Shown: positions 29,912 to 38,378 of the stretch, in pieces
Layout of the letters: each line of letters starts with the position of its first letter
How positions within the stretch are numbered: the stretch's first letter is position 1
From: an uncultured Flavobacteriales bacterium
GTDB taxonomy: Bacteria > Bacteroidota > Bacteroidia > Flavobacteriales > JBLHRE01
Assembly: GCA_937139155.1 (NCBI GenBank)
Contig: CAKZPI010000002.1
Location: 41,591 to 105,590, forward strand
Direction: 5' to 3'
Length of the DNA: 64,000 nucleotides
The notes under the pieces: generated by a model
Databases searched by the model: none
What the model was told of the DNA's origin: nothing
What the model saw: only the letters and a program-made list of their open reading frames with translations
Position numbers and translations under genes: made by a program

Positions 29912-30298
29912 ATGAATGCAGATGCAAATGCCATCAATTGGTTTGAGATTCCAGCCATTGAACTGGAAAGGGCTAAGGATTTCTATGAAGGGATTTTTAA
30001 AATAAATATGGACTTTATGGACAATGGTGAAATGAAAATGTATGTATTTCCGATGGATCCAAGTTCAGGTAAAGTTTCCGGGGGCATTGCGGCCTCAGAG
30101 TTTCATGAGCCAGCCCAAAGCGGGGGTCCATTATTATATCTTAATGCCAACCCGAGCATAGACCTTGTTTTAAAAAGGATAGAGGAAAATGGAGGGAAAA
30201 TTCTCATCCCCAAAACTAGAATTTCGGAAGATGTTGGTTTTATGGCATTTTTCAGAGACAGTGAGGGAAATACCATTGGTTTGCATGCCAATGGGTAA
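29912..30298 (+). CDS. VOC-family (glyoxalase/dioxygenase fold) protein
   Basis: A 128-aa protein with two beta-alpha-beta-beta-beta halves of the VOC fold. It starts NWFEIPAIELERAKDFYEGIF, shows GGIAASEFHEP in the middle, and ends MAFFRDSEGNTIGLHANG, the usual closing motif. Such proteins bind a divalent metal or small hydrophobic ligands; the substrate here is unknown. It follows the TfoX-N gene by 9 bases on the same strand. The family call is firm, the activity open. Confidence 0.88.
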   Translation: MNADANAINWFEIPAIELERAKDFYEGIFKINMDFMDNGEMKMYVFPMDPSSGKVSGGIAASEFHEPAQSGGPLLYLNANPSIDLVLKRIEENGGKILIPKTRISEDVGFMAFFRDSEGNTIGLHANG

Positions 30299-30369
30299 TT
30301 TTTCAAACCAAGGATGAGAAACCATTTTTAAACGTTTATACACGTTTAATAAACGATTAATAATTGAAG

Positions 30370-30470
30370 AATTCCCGAGGTTTGAACTGGGGCATGCGGG
30401 TAGCGGCCCCGGGCAGAAGGGTTGGGAAGGGTGTGATTATCCTCCCTTGTTCAGCCCCCTTTATACGAAT
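30370..30470 (+). ncRNA. GC-rich structured element, possible non-coding RNA or dispersed repeat
   Basis: This is the only notable content of the 438-base gap 30299-30736. A markedly GC-rich stretch of about 90 bases in AT-rich surroundings folds into two hairpins. One is GGGGC (30389-30393) with GCCCC (30406-30410). The other is GGGTTG (30419-30424) with CAGCCC (30452-30457), enclosing AAGGG (30427-30431) with CCCTT (30444-30448). Pairing can be drawn on either strand, so the strand given is a guess. A 64-codon frame starting at a TTG crosses it but looks unlike a protein. It does not match tmRNA, SRP RNA or RNase P signatures I know. Confidence 0.35.
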
Positions 30471-30736
30471 TTTGCATTCCAATTGGAGAGAATCTAGCAA
30501 AACTTCAATCTTCATTACTTTCCTGAAACCATCCCTAATAAATCCTATTGAGTTTTAATAGGGATGAAAAAGGCAGGATCAAAGGGCCTTAGGCTTTTTT
30601 CTTGGTCCTTCAATTTAGGTATCTAAAAATAACTCAATAACCTTCTTATTAGGCCTTATCTTTAGGCTATGCTTTATCCCAAAAAGGTCATTTTTTACTT
30701 TAGAGTAATCCACTATTTTACCCCAAAATAAATACC

Positions 30737-31576
30737 ATGCTTAAATTAACTACTCTCGCCTTATCTGCCTTTCTACTTCTTGGTGCTACAAGTCTGAATG
30801 GCCAGACTATTTTACCCCCAGAACAGTCTACTGATAGCATGTTAATCAATGGGGTGACCACTTATGTTGAAACGGCCCTTGTTTCAGGAAATATGGATGG
30901 AGTTGAGGATGCCGCGAAAGATTTTGTTAAAGAGCATTTAGACCAAAAGCTCAGAGAGCAAGACCAGGTTTGGGTGGCTGAAAAAATTGTAATCAACCAG
31001 GTAACTGATAAACGGGGCGACCTATTGATTTACCTTTTCAATCAGAACAATAGAATTCGAATAAACATGGCCTTTAGGTTGGGCTACGATGTTTACGTGG
31101 ATCCTTATCAATTTCCTGAGGAATACCAGCGAATGAAAGGTTTCCTTTCTTTCTTTGTTACCAAATACTATTCTGAATACCTTCCTGATGAGATTAAGAA
31201 GGTTGAAAAGGAAATTAAGTCGAAGGAGCGTGAAATAAAATCTGCTGGGAAGGAGATGAAGAGGGCGGCTAAAGACAATAAGAAGCTAGCTTCTAGAATA
31301 AAGAAAAATAAGAAAGGGATTAAAAAGCTTGAGGCTAAAGTTAAAAAGATGGAAGAGGATAATCCTGAGCTTGCCGAAATTCAGGTTGAGATCCTGGAAA
31401 TGAAAAAGGAGATTGGAGGCTACGAGGATGAGATCTCTTTCAACAATGGGGTAGTGGAGGTAAAAGAAAGCCAACTTAAAGAATTGAATAAGGAATTATC
31501 TACGCTCAAGGCAGAAAAAAACCGGTTAGAAAACCTTTTGAAGGAAATCTTAACCGGTTTAGAATCTTATCAATAA
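30737..31576 (+). CDS. Secreted coiled-coil protein, function unknown
   Basis: A 279-aa protein with a signal peptide (MLKLTTLALSAFLLLGATSLNG, cleavage before Q). A globular part runs over about residues 25-140, and a long charged coiled coil over about 145-275 is rich in Lys/Glu heptads (EIKSKEREIKSAGKEMKRA and onward to the C-terminus). No catalytic motif is visible. It is presumably periplasmic. I do not recognise a family. Its stop is 3 bases from the convergent ppa stop, and its last codons contain a hairpin that acts as the ppa terminator on the other strand. Confidence 0.75.
   Translation: MLKLTTLALSAFLLLGATSLNGQTILPPEQSTDSMLINGVTTYVETALVSGNMDGVEDAAKDFVKEHLDQKLREQDQVWVAEKIVINQVTDKRGDLLIYLFNQNNRIRINMAFRLGYDVYVDPYQFPEEYQRMKGFLSFFVTKYYSEYLPDEIKKVEKEIKSKEREIKSAGKEMKRAAKDNKKLASRIKKNKKGIKKLEAKVKKMEEDNPELAEIQVEILEMKKEIGGYEDEISFNNGVVEVKESQLKELNKELSTLKAEKNRLENLLKEILTGLESYQ
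31515..31560 (-). terminator. Intrinsic terminator of ppa inside the convergent gene
   Basis: A perfect 10-bp inverted repeat AAACCGGTTA (31519-31528) / TAACCGGTTT (31551-31560) has a 22-base loop. Read on the minus strand it is followed by seven T, giving a standard intrinsic terminator 20 bases beyond the ppa stop. It lies wholly within the coding region of the coiled-coil gene. On the plus strand no T run follows. Confidence 0.65.
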
Positions 31577-31579
31577 GGC

Positions 31580-32137
31580 TTAGGGAGCAACAGGAGAGGC
31601 TATAAGCTCTTTATAATCTTCCATAGCCTGGGCAACAATTTCCTTGGCTATTTCGGCACTTTGGAACTTGTTCACTTGAACGGTTTTATTCTCTAATTTT
31701 TTATAGTCTTCAAAGAAATGTCTCATTTCTCTCAGGAAATGCTGAGGAATTTGAGAAATGTCATTGATGTAATTTACACTCATGTCATTCTCAGCTACAG
31801 CGATGATTTTATCATCGTGTTCTCCACCATCCAGCATTCGCATAACGCCAATTACCCGAGCTGAAAGCATACACATTGGAACTACGTCAATTTGCGACAA
31901 TACTAAAATATCAAGGGGATCCTTGTCGTCGCAGTAGGTTTGAGGAATAAACCCGTAGTTGGCTGGATAATACATAGACGAGTAAAGTACCCGGTCTAGC
32001 TTCAACATACCGCTTTCTTTGTCAAGCTCATATTTAGCACGACTACCTTTAGGAATTTCAATAATTCCTGTTACGTATTCCGGTGCTTTGGCTCCGGTAC
32101 TAACCTTGTGCCATGGATTGAAACCGTCAAAGTTCAT
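31580..32137 (-). CDS. ppa: Inorganic pyrophosphatase, family I
   Basis: A soluble family I pyrophosphatase of 185 aa from the ATG at 32137. It hydrolyses pyrophosphate to phosphate and pulls biosynthetic reactions forward. The signature DDKDPLDIL, with the metal-binding Asp residues, is present, as are [31 protein letters not shown] and the later [21 protein letters not shown]. In-frame starts upstream (to 32200) run into the tRNA-Leu gene and are rejected. The gene begins 34 bases after the tRNA-Leu 3' end and probably shares its promoter. The terminator lies inside the convergent gene downstream. Confidence 0.95.
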   Translation of the reverse strand: MNFDGFNPWHKVSTGAKAPEYVTGIIEIPKGSRAKYELDKESGMLKLDRVLYSSMYYPANYGFIPQTYCDDKDPLDILVLSQIDVVPMCMLSARVIGVMRMLDGGEHDDKIIAVAENDMSVNYINDISQIPQHFLREMRHFFEDYKKLENKTVQVNKFQSAEIAKEIVAQAMEDYKELIASPVAP

Positions 32138-32171
32138 AAGAAAATGGGGTGAAGTGATGTTAATTTTGATT

Positions 32172-32259
<88 letters not shown>

Positions 32260-32324
32260 CTTTAGAAAAGAACGCTAAAAAAAAATGGTCAACTCGGAAC
32301 CCCAAATTAACCATTTAAATATTG

Positions 32325-32397
32325 TGACTCGACTGGGGCTCGAACCCAGGACCCTCACATTAAAAGTGTGATGCTCTACCAGCTGAGCTATCGAGTC
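32325..32397 (-). tRNA. tRNA-Lys (TTT)
   Basis: A 73-nt tRNA on the minus strand. The acceptor GACTCGA pairs with TCGAGTC, the D arm is GCTCAGCTGGTAGAGC, the anticodon stem TCACA/TGTGA encloses CTTTTAA giving anticodon TTT, and the T loop is GGTTCGAGCCC. CCA is not encoded. It lies 65 bases upstream of tRNA-Leu and 22 bases downstream of a perfect promoter. Confidence 0.95.
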
Positions 32398-32419
32398 GTC
32401 CTTCTTTCAAAAGGGAGTG

Positions 32420-32450
32420 CAAATATAAAGGCAGTTTTGAGATATGCAAA
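32420..32450 (-). promoter_or_regulatory. Consensus Bacteroidota promoter for tRNA-Lys/tRNA-Leu/ppa
   Basis: On the minus strand TTTG (32450-32447), exactly 19 bases, then TATATTTG (32427-32420): an exact match to the phylum's TTTG-N19-TANNTTTG promoter. Immediately upstream of the TTTG are two A7 tracts spaced 12 bases apart, made by a tandem 12-mer at 32451-32474, which resemble an UP element. The expected start is about 15 bases before the tRNA-Lys 5' end. Confidence 0.8.
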
Positions 32451-32513
32451 GGTTTTTTTGGAGGTTTTTTTGGAGTTTTACTTAACCTATTGATTTACCG
32501 ATAAATCCTTTCG

Positions 32514-33677
32514 CTAATCTATGCTAGGACAGGGTTTAAAAGGGATGCTTGGGTCGAAAATATGCCGATAAGTAGCCAAAGTTTGGTAATGTTTGGAGCC
32601 AAGGCTTCGGTTGATGTGCAGCATTTTTGGATTAAAACTCCCGATCCAGCTAATAAATATCTCCTCATAAGGAGGGTTTTTTCCAAAATGATTCTTGATT
32701 TCTTGAAAAAGGCCTGCCTCCAAACCCTTCTTCTGGTGTTCCGGATGAAAACCAAAAACCACCGCCCATAAGTTTTTTGGTTTGTTCAATTTGAACTCGA
32801 TGAGAAACCGAAGTTTCCCCCATAGATTCATATTTCCATTGATTTTTTTGATGATGGGATTAATGTCAGGCAGGAAAATTAAAAATCCCACAGGTTTTCC
32901 CTTAAAATAAGCAAACCATACTGCCCGTGGGTCAAGAATAGGCTTCATGGTTTTAAGGGCTTTTCGGGCTTGCTCAAGACGCATGGGTTTAAAGTTGTCA
33001 TGGGTTTGCCAAGCTTGATTATAAACCTCCTGAAACTCTTCCGCGTAAGCGTAAAACCGCTTAGCATTCATGGGCTTAAAAGCGTAATTGGGGTTTCTAA
33101 GTACCGAGGCGGCAATCCGCTCATACTTTTCGGGCAATGGGGCAATGGCCTCACGCTTGAAGCAGTATTGCTTAAAGTAGATTTTGAAACCATAAGACTC
33201 AAATAGGTCTTTATAGTAAGGCAGGTGGTAATTGTTTCCATAATTGGGTGGGTGTTCATACCCGTCAATTAATAAGCCCCAGTACTTATTTCTTTCCCCA
33301 AAGTTAATGGGACCATCCATGGCCTTCATCCCTTGCTCTTCAAGCCAATTTTTAGCGGTATTAAAAAGGAGGTTTGCTAAGGCCTGGTTGTTTTGGCTCT
33401 CAAAAAAGCCTATTCCACCTGTAGGTTGAAACTCATCAAAGGCTCTTTTTTTATTGACAAAGGCAGCAATTCTACCAATGCAAGACCCCTTCGCATCCAA
33501 GACAATCCACCTTTTGGCGGTTCCATGCTTGAAAAAGGGATTTTTTGTTGGGGCAAAGACATCTTCAACTTCCTGATAAACATGGGGTATCCATGCCTGG
33601 CTGTCTTTATAAAGGCTAAACGGCAGCTGGTGAAAGCTTTTTATATGGCTTGTTTTGGAGATTTCTATTACTTTCAT
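32514..33677 (-). CDS. GNAT-superfamily acetyltransferase-like protein
   Basis: A 387-aa protein (ATG 33677; a GTG 3 bases upstream is in frame). The N-terminal half contains a GNAT-like segment (WIVLDAKGSCIGRIAAFVNKK, PTGGIGFFESQN), followed by MDGPINFGERNKYWGLL. The C-terminal half repeats an acetyltransferase-like core (PVGFLIFLPDINPI and VVFGFHPEHQKKGLEAGLF), which resembles the acetyl-CoA pyrophosphate loop. This two-lobed architecture of about 380 aa is common in Bacteroidota under a general GNAT label; the substrate is not known. It is divergent from the SDR gene at 33713. Confidence 0.7.
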   Translation of the reverse strand: MKVIEISKTSHIKSFHQLPFSLYKDSQAWIPHVYQEVEDVFAPTKNPFFKHGTAKRWIVLDAKGSCIGRIAAFVNKKRAFDEFQPTGGIGFFESQNNQALANLLFNTAKNWLEEQGMKAMDGPINFGERNKYWGLLIDGYEHPPNYGNNYHLPYYKDLFESYGFKIYFKQYCFKREAIAPLPEKYERIAASVLRNPNYAFKPMNAKRFYAYAEEFQEVYNQAWQTHDNFKPMRLEQARKALKTMKPILDPRAVWFAYFKGKPVGFLIFLPDINPIIKKINGNMNLWGKLRFLIEFKLNKPKNLWAVVFGFHPEHQKKGLEAGLFQEIKNHFGKNPPYEEIFISWIGSFNPKMLHINRSLGSKHYQTLATYRHIFDPSIPFKPCPSID

Positions 33678-33712
33678 CACTTCAAAAATCGAAGCAATTT
33701 ACCTTCTTCTGA

Positions 33713-34522
33713 ATGAAAAACAAGGTTGCCATTATAACAGGGGCCTCCTCCGGAATCGGAAGGGCATTGGCCAAAAAGTATGCGGAACAAGGTTGGAATT
33801 TGGTAATCGCTGCACGCAGTGAATCGGGTTTGAATAAAACCAAGTCTCTTTGCAAGCTTAAAGAAGATAATATACTTGCGGTTCAAATGGATGTATCCAT
33901 TGAAGATGAGAATCAAAAACTTGTTGCTGCATGCATTGAGAAATTTGGAAAGCTTGACCTGTTTATTGCCAATGCGGGGATAACCATGAAGGGTTTATTT
34001 CAAGAGCTCAGCATGGAAGTATTTCATAAGGTGATGAACACCAATTACTGGGGGGTAGTTTATGGGGCCAAATACGCCGTTCCGGAACTTTTGAAATCCA
34101 AAGGTAGTTTTGTGGGGGTTTCTTCGGTAGCTGGATTCAAAGGGCTTCCGGGTAGAACCGCGTATTCTGCTAGTAAACATGCCGTGAACGGGTTTATTGA
34201 TACCCTTCGCACCGAAAACCTGAAAACAGGTTTGCATGTATTACTGGCCTGTCCTGGCTTTACCAATACCAATACAAGAAAAAACGCTCTTCTGCCTGAT
34301 GGAAGCATTCAAGGGGATACCCCGCGAGAAGAAGGGAAAATGATGCAGCCAGAAACCGTTGCTGAAAAAGTTTTTATAGCGGTTGAGAGAAGAAAAAGAA
34401 AACTAGTATTGACCCGTGAAGGAAAGCTAATCCTGCTTCTAAACAAGTTGGCACCTGTATTTTTAGATAAGCAGGTATATAAATCTTTCGCTCAAGAGCC
34501 CAATTCACCCCTGCCTAAATGA
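33713..34522 (+). CDS. SDR-family oxidoreductase
   Basis: A 269-aa classical short-chain dehydrogenase. The nucleotide-binding motif is TGASSGIG at the N-terminus, IANAG is near residue 89, the catalytic Ser is in VSSVAGF, and the YxxxK pair lies in TAYSASKHAVNGF. These are intact, so it should be an active NAD(P)-dependent reductase; the substrate cannot be inferred. Its stop overlaps the shikimate kinase start by 4 bases (ATGA), so the pair is co-translated although no functional link is obvious. Confidence 0.9.
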   Translation: MKNKVAIITGASSGIGRALAKKYAEQGWNLVIAARSESGLNKTKSLCKLKEDNILAVQMDVSIEDENQKLVAACIEKFGKLDLFIANAGITMKGLFQELSMEVFHKVMNTNYWGVVYGAKYAVPELLKSKGSFVGVSSVAGFKGLPGRTAYSASKHAVNGFIDTLRTENLKTGLHVLLACPGFTNTNTRKNALLPDGSIQGDTPREEGKMMQPETVAEKVFIAVERRKRKLVLTREGKLILLLNKLAPVFLDKQVYKSFAQEPNSPLPK

Positions 34523-35037
34523 AGAATGTAGTTCTCATAGGAATGCCGGGTTCTGGCAAATCTTTTATAGGTTATCAAATAGCCGTTCAGCTGGATTATG
34601 AATTCTTTGATTCAGATCGGTGGATTTCGGAGTGGAAAGGACAATCCATTCCAGAAATTTTTGAAAACGAAGGTGAGGCCTCTTTTCGTGAATTTGAGTC
34701 AAAATGCCTGGACTATTTATTGGAAGTCCCCGGTCCAATGGTAATTAGCACAGGAGGTGGAATGCCTGCCATACCCAATGCCATGGAAAGGCTAAAGAAA
34801 TTGGGGCTGGTGATTTTCATGAATACAGACTTGAACGTTCTGATTGAAAGAACCAAAAAGGCTAAACACAGGCCCTTATTGCACCATGAAAACCCAGAGC
34901 AAAAATTAAGGCAGATTTACGAAGAAAGGTTGCCTATTTATCAGCAAGCTGATTTTGAATTCCACACCGGAAAAACCATAAACCCTGTAGATGATCTTCA
35001 AAGGTTGATTGAGCTCAACATTAAAGGTAAGTCCTGA
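34519..35037 (+). CDS. aroK: Shikimate kinase
   Basis: A 172-aa kinase that phosphorylates shikimate in the chorismate pathway. It shows the Walker A loop GMPGSGKS near residues 8-15, the substrate-binding FDSDRWI, FREFE, the conserved STGGGMPA, and the lid arginine region KHRPLL. The length is normal for the family. It overlaps the upstream SDR gene by 4 bases and the convergent 134-aa gene by 17 bases. Confidence 0.95.
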   Translation: MKNVVLIGMPGSGKSFIGYQIAVQLDYEFFDSDRWISEWKGQSIPEIFENEGEASFREFESKCLDYLLEVPGPMVISTGGGMPAIPNAMERLKKLGLVIFMNTDLNVLIERTKKAKHRPLLHHENPEQKLRQIYEERLPIYQQADFEFHTGKTINPVDDLQRLIELNIKGKS

Positions 35038-35425
35038 GCCAATCCTTTGCTTTTTCTACCTCATTGGGACCAAACATTTTAAGTGGGTAGGGAGGTGGCT
35101 TTAAGCCCAAATACATGTTCACCATCATTTTGCCCAAGGGGTTGTATACAATGACCGCTAAGGCCAATACCACTTTTGGAAGCCATTCATCAGAAAACTC
35201 CCGCTCCTCTTTGCTAGTTTGTTGGTTCACATGGGCATCCATCAGCATGCAGAACTTTTGGTTCTGAAACTCTTCCATGAAATCTAACATTTGCTGTTTT
35301 GATTCCTCAATGCTTAGTTTCGGGGCATCTTTAAAAGGTACGGAAACCAATATCCCATCGTCTTCAATCCAATAAATGCCTGTTTTGGTTTCTTTAACCT
35401 CGTACTTATCAGGAGGTGTTAGCAT
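35021..35425 (-). CDS. Conserved hypothetical protein, STAS/SpoIIAA-like
   Basis: A 134-aa soluble protein without signal peptide. The pattern of an N-terminal beta pair (YWIEDDGILVSVPF), a central ESKQQMLDFMEEFQNQKFCML segment and a hydrophobic helix (VVLALAVIVYNPLGKMMVNMY) resembles the small STAS-like domain proteins (DUF7793 type) common in Flavobacteriales; this assignment is from memory of the pattern. It lies 6 bases downstream of the phosphoribosyltransferase gene on the same strand, so it is probably the second gene of that operon. Function unknown. Confidence 0.65.
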   Translation of the reverse strand: MLTPPDKYEVKETKTGIYWIEDDGILVSVPFKDAPKLSIEESKQQMLDFMEEFQNQKFCMLMDAHVNQQTSKEEREFSDEWLPKVVLALAVIVYNPLGKMMVNMYLGLKPPPYPLKMFGPNEVEKAKDWLRTYL

Positions 35426-35431
35426 AAGTTA

Positions 35432-35929
35432 TTATGTAAGATATACGGATTCATTTTCTAATTGAACATCTACATGTTCTTGTAGGGTGGTGGCTAAAGA
35501 TAAACCAATTATGTCGGCTTTAATAGGAAACCTATTGTGATTTCGATCAACCAAGACTGCCGTGGTAATGCTATACACCCGCTTAATTAGGAAGGGCTGA
35601 AGGGCATTGATCATGGTTTTACCCGAGTTTAATACATCGTCAACAACCACAATGCATTTCCCTTCAAAATCTTCTTTTAACCCTTTTACTTCTGTGGTTT
35701 GCCCAAATGGTTTTTCCTTGTCTATATGCAGTTCGGCCAGGGAAATTTTTAAGTCGCAAATTTCCTGAAGCCTCTTAGCCAGTCGTTTAGCTAATTCAAA
35801 CCCGCGGAAGTAAACCCCAGCAATTATCAGTTCCTTTTGGTTTTGGTGTTTTTCAAATAGCTCCCAAGCCATTCTTCGAATCCTTAAGGTAATATCTTCT
35901 TCGTTAAGAATCAGAGTCTTATCTCTCAT
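35432..35929 (-). CDS. PyrR-like phosphoribosyltransferase
   Basis: A 165-aa type I phosphoribosyltransferase. The PRPP-binding motif is CIVVVDDVLNSGKTM near residues 91-105, and the N-terminal part (EDITLRIRRMAWELFE, IIAGVYFRGFELAKRLA) follows the PyrR/uracil-type layout. PyrR proteins regulate pyrimidine operons or act as weak uracil phosphoribosyltransferases; no pyrimidine gene lies nearby, so the regulatory role is not supported here. It is divergent from the M43 protease gene (58-base gap). Confidence 0.85.
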   Translation of the reverse strand: MRDKTLILNEEDITLRIRRMAWELFEKHQNQKELIIAGVYFRGFELAKRLAKRLQEICDLKISLAELHIDKEKPFGQTTEVKGLKEDFEGKCIVVVDDVLNSGKTMINALQPFLIKRVYSITTAVLVDRNHNRFPIKADIIGLSLATTLQEHVDVQLENESVYLT

Positions 35930-35987
35930 GTTCTAATTTTATCTTTCGGGTAAAAGTAAGTAAATTGCCCGCCATTAAATACACATC

Positions 35988-38249
35988 ATGAAAAAACCGA
36001 ATTTTTATTTTTTCCTGAGCATTTTCCTCTTTGGAATCCTCGGCTTAGCGCAAGGTCAAGAATCCATTGAAAGGTGCTCAACCATGGAAGCAGATCAAGC
36101 CTTACGAGAAAGGCATCCTGAATTGGGTAGCCTCGGAGATTTTGAAGAATGGATGGCCAAGGAACTTCCAGCAACCATGCAAAAGCGTCAAGGAGCGTCT
36201 ATTATAATTACCATTCCCATAGTATTTCATGTAATCCATGATGGAGAGGATGTTGGTACCAATTCAAACATTACCCATGCCCAAGTCCTTTCTCAAATTG
36301 ATGTTTTAAACGAAGATTTCAGAAAAATGACCGGAACCCCTGGATTTAATTCTCATCCAGACGGGGCCGATGTTGAGATTGAGTTTTGCCCAGCCCTTTA
36401 TGACCCAATGGGCAATTTAATGGCAGAACCAGGAGTGAATCGGGTTGACCGAAATGCGAAAGGGTTTTCCTCTCCTCCTTATTCAAACACATCGTACATA
36501 GACAATACCATCAAACCGAATACCCAGTGGGATCCTGAGTTTTATTGCAATTATTGGTGCCTTGACCTAGGTGGGGGCTTATTGGGTTATGCCCAATTTC
36601 CAACAGGTTCAGGCTTGCCAGGCTTGTTCTCTTCTGGGGCAGCCAGTACCGATGGTGTAGTGATCGGGCATAAGTATACGGGAAGACCTCCCCATAATCC
36701 ATACCCTGGTCCTTATAATTTAGGTAGAACCGCAACCCATGAAATTGGACACTGGCTTGGTCTGCGTCATATCTGGGGTGATGGAGGTTGTAGTCAAGAC
36801 GATTTCTGCAACGATACCCCGGCATCTGATGGCTCTAATTTCGGATGTCCATCCAATCATACGTCTTGTGGAACCGTTGATATGATTGAAAATTACATGG
36901 ATTATACCAACGATGCTTGCATGAATATTTTCACCCAAGATCAAAAGGCAAGAATGTTAACCGTTATGGCCAATTCACCTAGAAGGGCTAACCTGGCAAC
37001 CTCTCCTGTTTGTCAGCCTCAAGCGGCTCCGGTGGTTGCATATGGCCTTAGTGACACGGTAATTTGCCAAGGAGAGCTGGTTGGTTTCCAAGATTTGTCT
37101 TCCAATTTCCCTAGCCAATGGGAATGGACCTTTACTGGACCCAACGGTCAAATTGTGGACACTAACCAAAACCCGGTGATTGCCTTTGATTCAGTTGGGT
37201 TTTACAATGTTCAACTTATTGTTGCTAATTCAGCGGGCGGTGATACCCTTTTTGATTCCCTAAGCTTTGAGATTGTTTCAGCCCTTGGCTTTGATGTGGT
37301 GTCGGTAGATTCAGATTCTTCCGCTTGTCCTGGCTCCAATTCTGGATCCATTCAGGTGCAGGTTACTGGAGGAACCAAACCCTATTCATTCTCGGTTAAC
37401 AATGGTGCCACCTTCGGAACTGACAGTGTTTTCACAGGGTTATCTGCTGGGGTTTACTCGGTACTTGTTTACGATGCAAACGGGTGTAGCTTAGATACCT
37501 CTCAAATTCATGTATATGGACTTGACAATCCGAAGATTTCTAATATTTCCATCAATCCCCCTGCCTGCTTTGGTGAACCTGGAGGTTTTACCGTTCAAAT
37601 GCAACCAGGGAATGGCCCATTTGCTTTCAGTCTAGATGGGGGTTCTTTTGGTACGGATTCGGTTTTTACCAATGTGTCTACTGGGTTTCACTCAGTTTCT
37701 GTAATGGATACCAATGGCTGTTCAATTAGTCAAACGGTGAACTTGGTAGGACCAGGTCCTATTTCAACCTATGTTTTTAGCGTGGTTTGTGATGATGGAA
37801 CCAATAACGGTTCATTTGCCTTTAGCACGAGCGGGGGAACCGGATCCAAAACCGTAAGGTTGAATGGAAATGCAGTTACCTCACCCGTGAGCGGACTTAC
37901 TTATGGAACCTATGACCTTATTGTTGAGGATGGAAATGGATGCCTCGATACCACTCAAGTTGAAATTGCCAACTGCATCGGGCTTGAGGAAGAAATTCTA
38001 AAGAATGCCTTCAGTCTTTATCCAAATCCAAGTCAAGGCAATGTAAAACTTGATTGGAATGCAAATTCAGGGGTGCGCGTTCTTGGCGTGGAAATCCTTC
38101 AAATTACCGGACAGGTAGTGGATAAGATAAATGTACAAGACGAACGGAATCAAGTCGAATTAAATACAGGAAGCCTTCCAAAGGGAACGTATTTGGTTCG
38201 GGTGGAAACCAATTTAGGCCTTTGGCATGAAGTGTTAATAGCTCAATAA
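35988..38249 (+). CDS. T9SS-secreted M43-family zinc metalloprotease with SprB repeats
   Basis: A 753-aa exported protease. After the signal peptide (ending GLAQGQ), a prodomain and the catalytic domain follow, with the zinc site HEIGHWLGLRH near residues 252-262 and the Met-turn region YMDYTND near 303. This is the metzincin arrangement of family M43 (pappalysin/cytophagalysin). A PKD-like domain (about 345-430) and three SprB-type repeats (about 433-660) precede the type A tail (LYPNPSQGN, about 675-753). The repeats resemble those of the giant adhesins, suggesting shared surface stalk modules. Its terminator hairpin lies 23 bases downstream. Confidence 0.93.
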   Translation: MKKPNFYFFLSIFLFGILGLAQGQESIERCSTMEADQALRERHPELGSLGDFEEWMAKELPATMQKRQGASIIITIPIVFHVIHDGEDVGTNSNITHAQVLSQIDVLNEDFRKMTGTPGFNSHPDGADVEIEFCPALYDPMGNLMAEPGVNRVDRNAKGFSSPPYSNTSYIDNTIKPNTQWDPEFYCNYWCLDLGGGLLGYAQFPTGSGLPGLFSSGAASTDGVVIGHKYTGRPPHNPYPGPYNLGRTATHEIGHWLGLRHIWGDGGCSQDDFCNDTPASDGSNFGCPSNHTSCGTVDMIENYMDYTNDACMNIFTQDQKARMLTVMANSPRRANLATSPVCQPQAAPVVAYGLSDTVICQGELVGFQDLSSNFPSQWEWTFTGPNGQIVDTNQNPVIAFDSVGFYNVQLIVANSAGGDTLFDSLSFEIVSALGFDVVSVDSDSSACPGSNSGSIQVQVTGGTKPYSFSVNNGATFGTDSVFTGLSAGVYSVLVYDANGCSLDTSQIHVYGLDNPKISNISINPPACFGEPGGFTVQMQPGNGPFAFSLDGGSFGTDSVFTNVSTGFHSVSVMDTNGCSISQTVNLVGPGPISTYVFSVVCDDGTNNGSFAFSTSGGTGSKTVRLNGNAVTSPVSGLTYGTYDLIVEDGNGCLDTTQVEIANCIGLEEEILKNAFSLYPNPSQGNVKLDWNANSGVRVLGVEILQITGQVVDKINVQDERNQVELNTGSLPKGTYLVRVETNLGLWHEVLIAQ

Positions 38250-38272
38250 AAGCTAAGTCTCATTCAATTAAT

Positions 38273-38304
38273 AACCACCTGGTGAAAACTAGGTGGTTTT
38301 TTTT
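38273..38304 (+). terminator. Intrinsic terminator after the M43 protease
   Basis: An 8-bp stem AACCACCT (38273-38280) / AGGTGGTT (38291-38298), a 10-base loop, and eight T ending at 38304, 23 bases after the stop codon. Confidence 0.85.
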
Positions 38305-38316
38305 ATGCCTAAAAAT

Positions 38317-38355
38317 AAAACCGCCCCATTCACAATTGGAATGAGGCGGTTTTTT
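38317..38355 (-). terminator. Intrinsic terminator after the S8 protease
   Basis: A stem of CCGCC-C-CATTC with GAATG-A-GGCGG (one mismatch), loop ACAATTG, flanked by A and T runs on both sides. On the minus strand it follows the S8 gene (end at 38379) and a T-rich tail follows. It pairs with the neighbouring plus-strand terminator to insulate the two convergent protease genes. Confidence 0.8.
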
Positions 38356-38378
38356 AAATTGATTTAAAACCAGACTTA

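Noticed and set aside
30370..30470. Identification of the GC-rich element as tmRNA, SRP RNA or RNase P RNA
   Set aside because: None of the diagnostic sequences of those RNAs is present and the length is too short.
30364..30558. A 64-codon frame crossing the GC-rich element
   Set aside because: It begins with TTG, has a protein-unlike composition and overlaps the hairpins; the region is better read as structured DNA or RNA.
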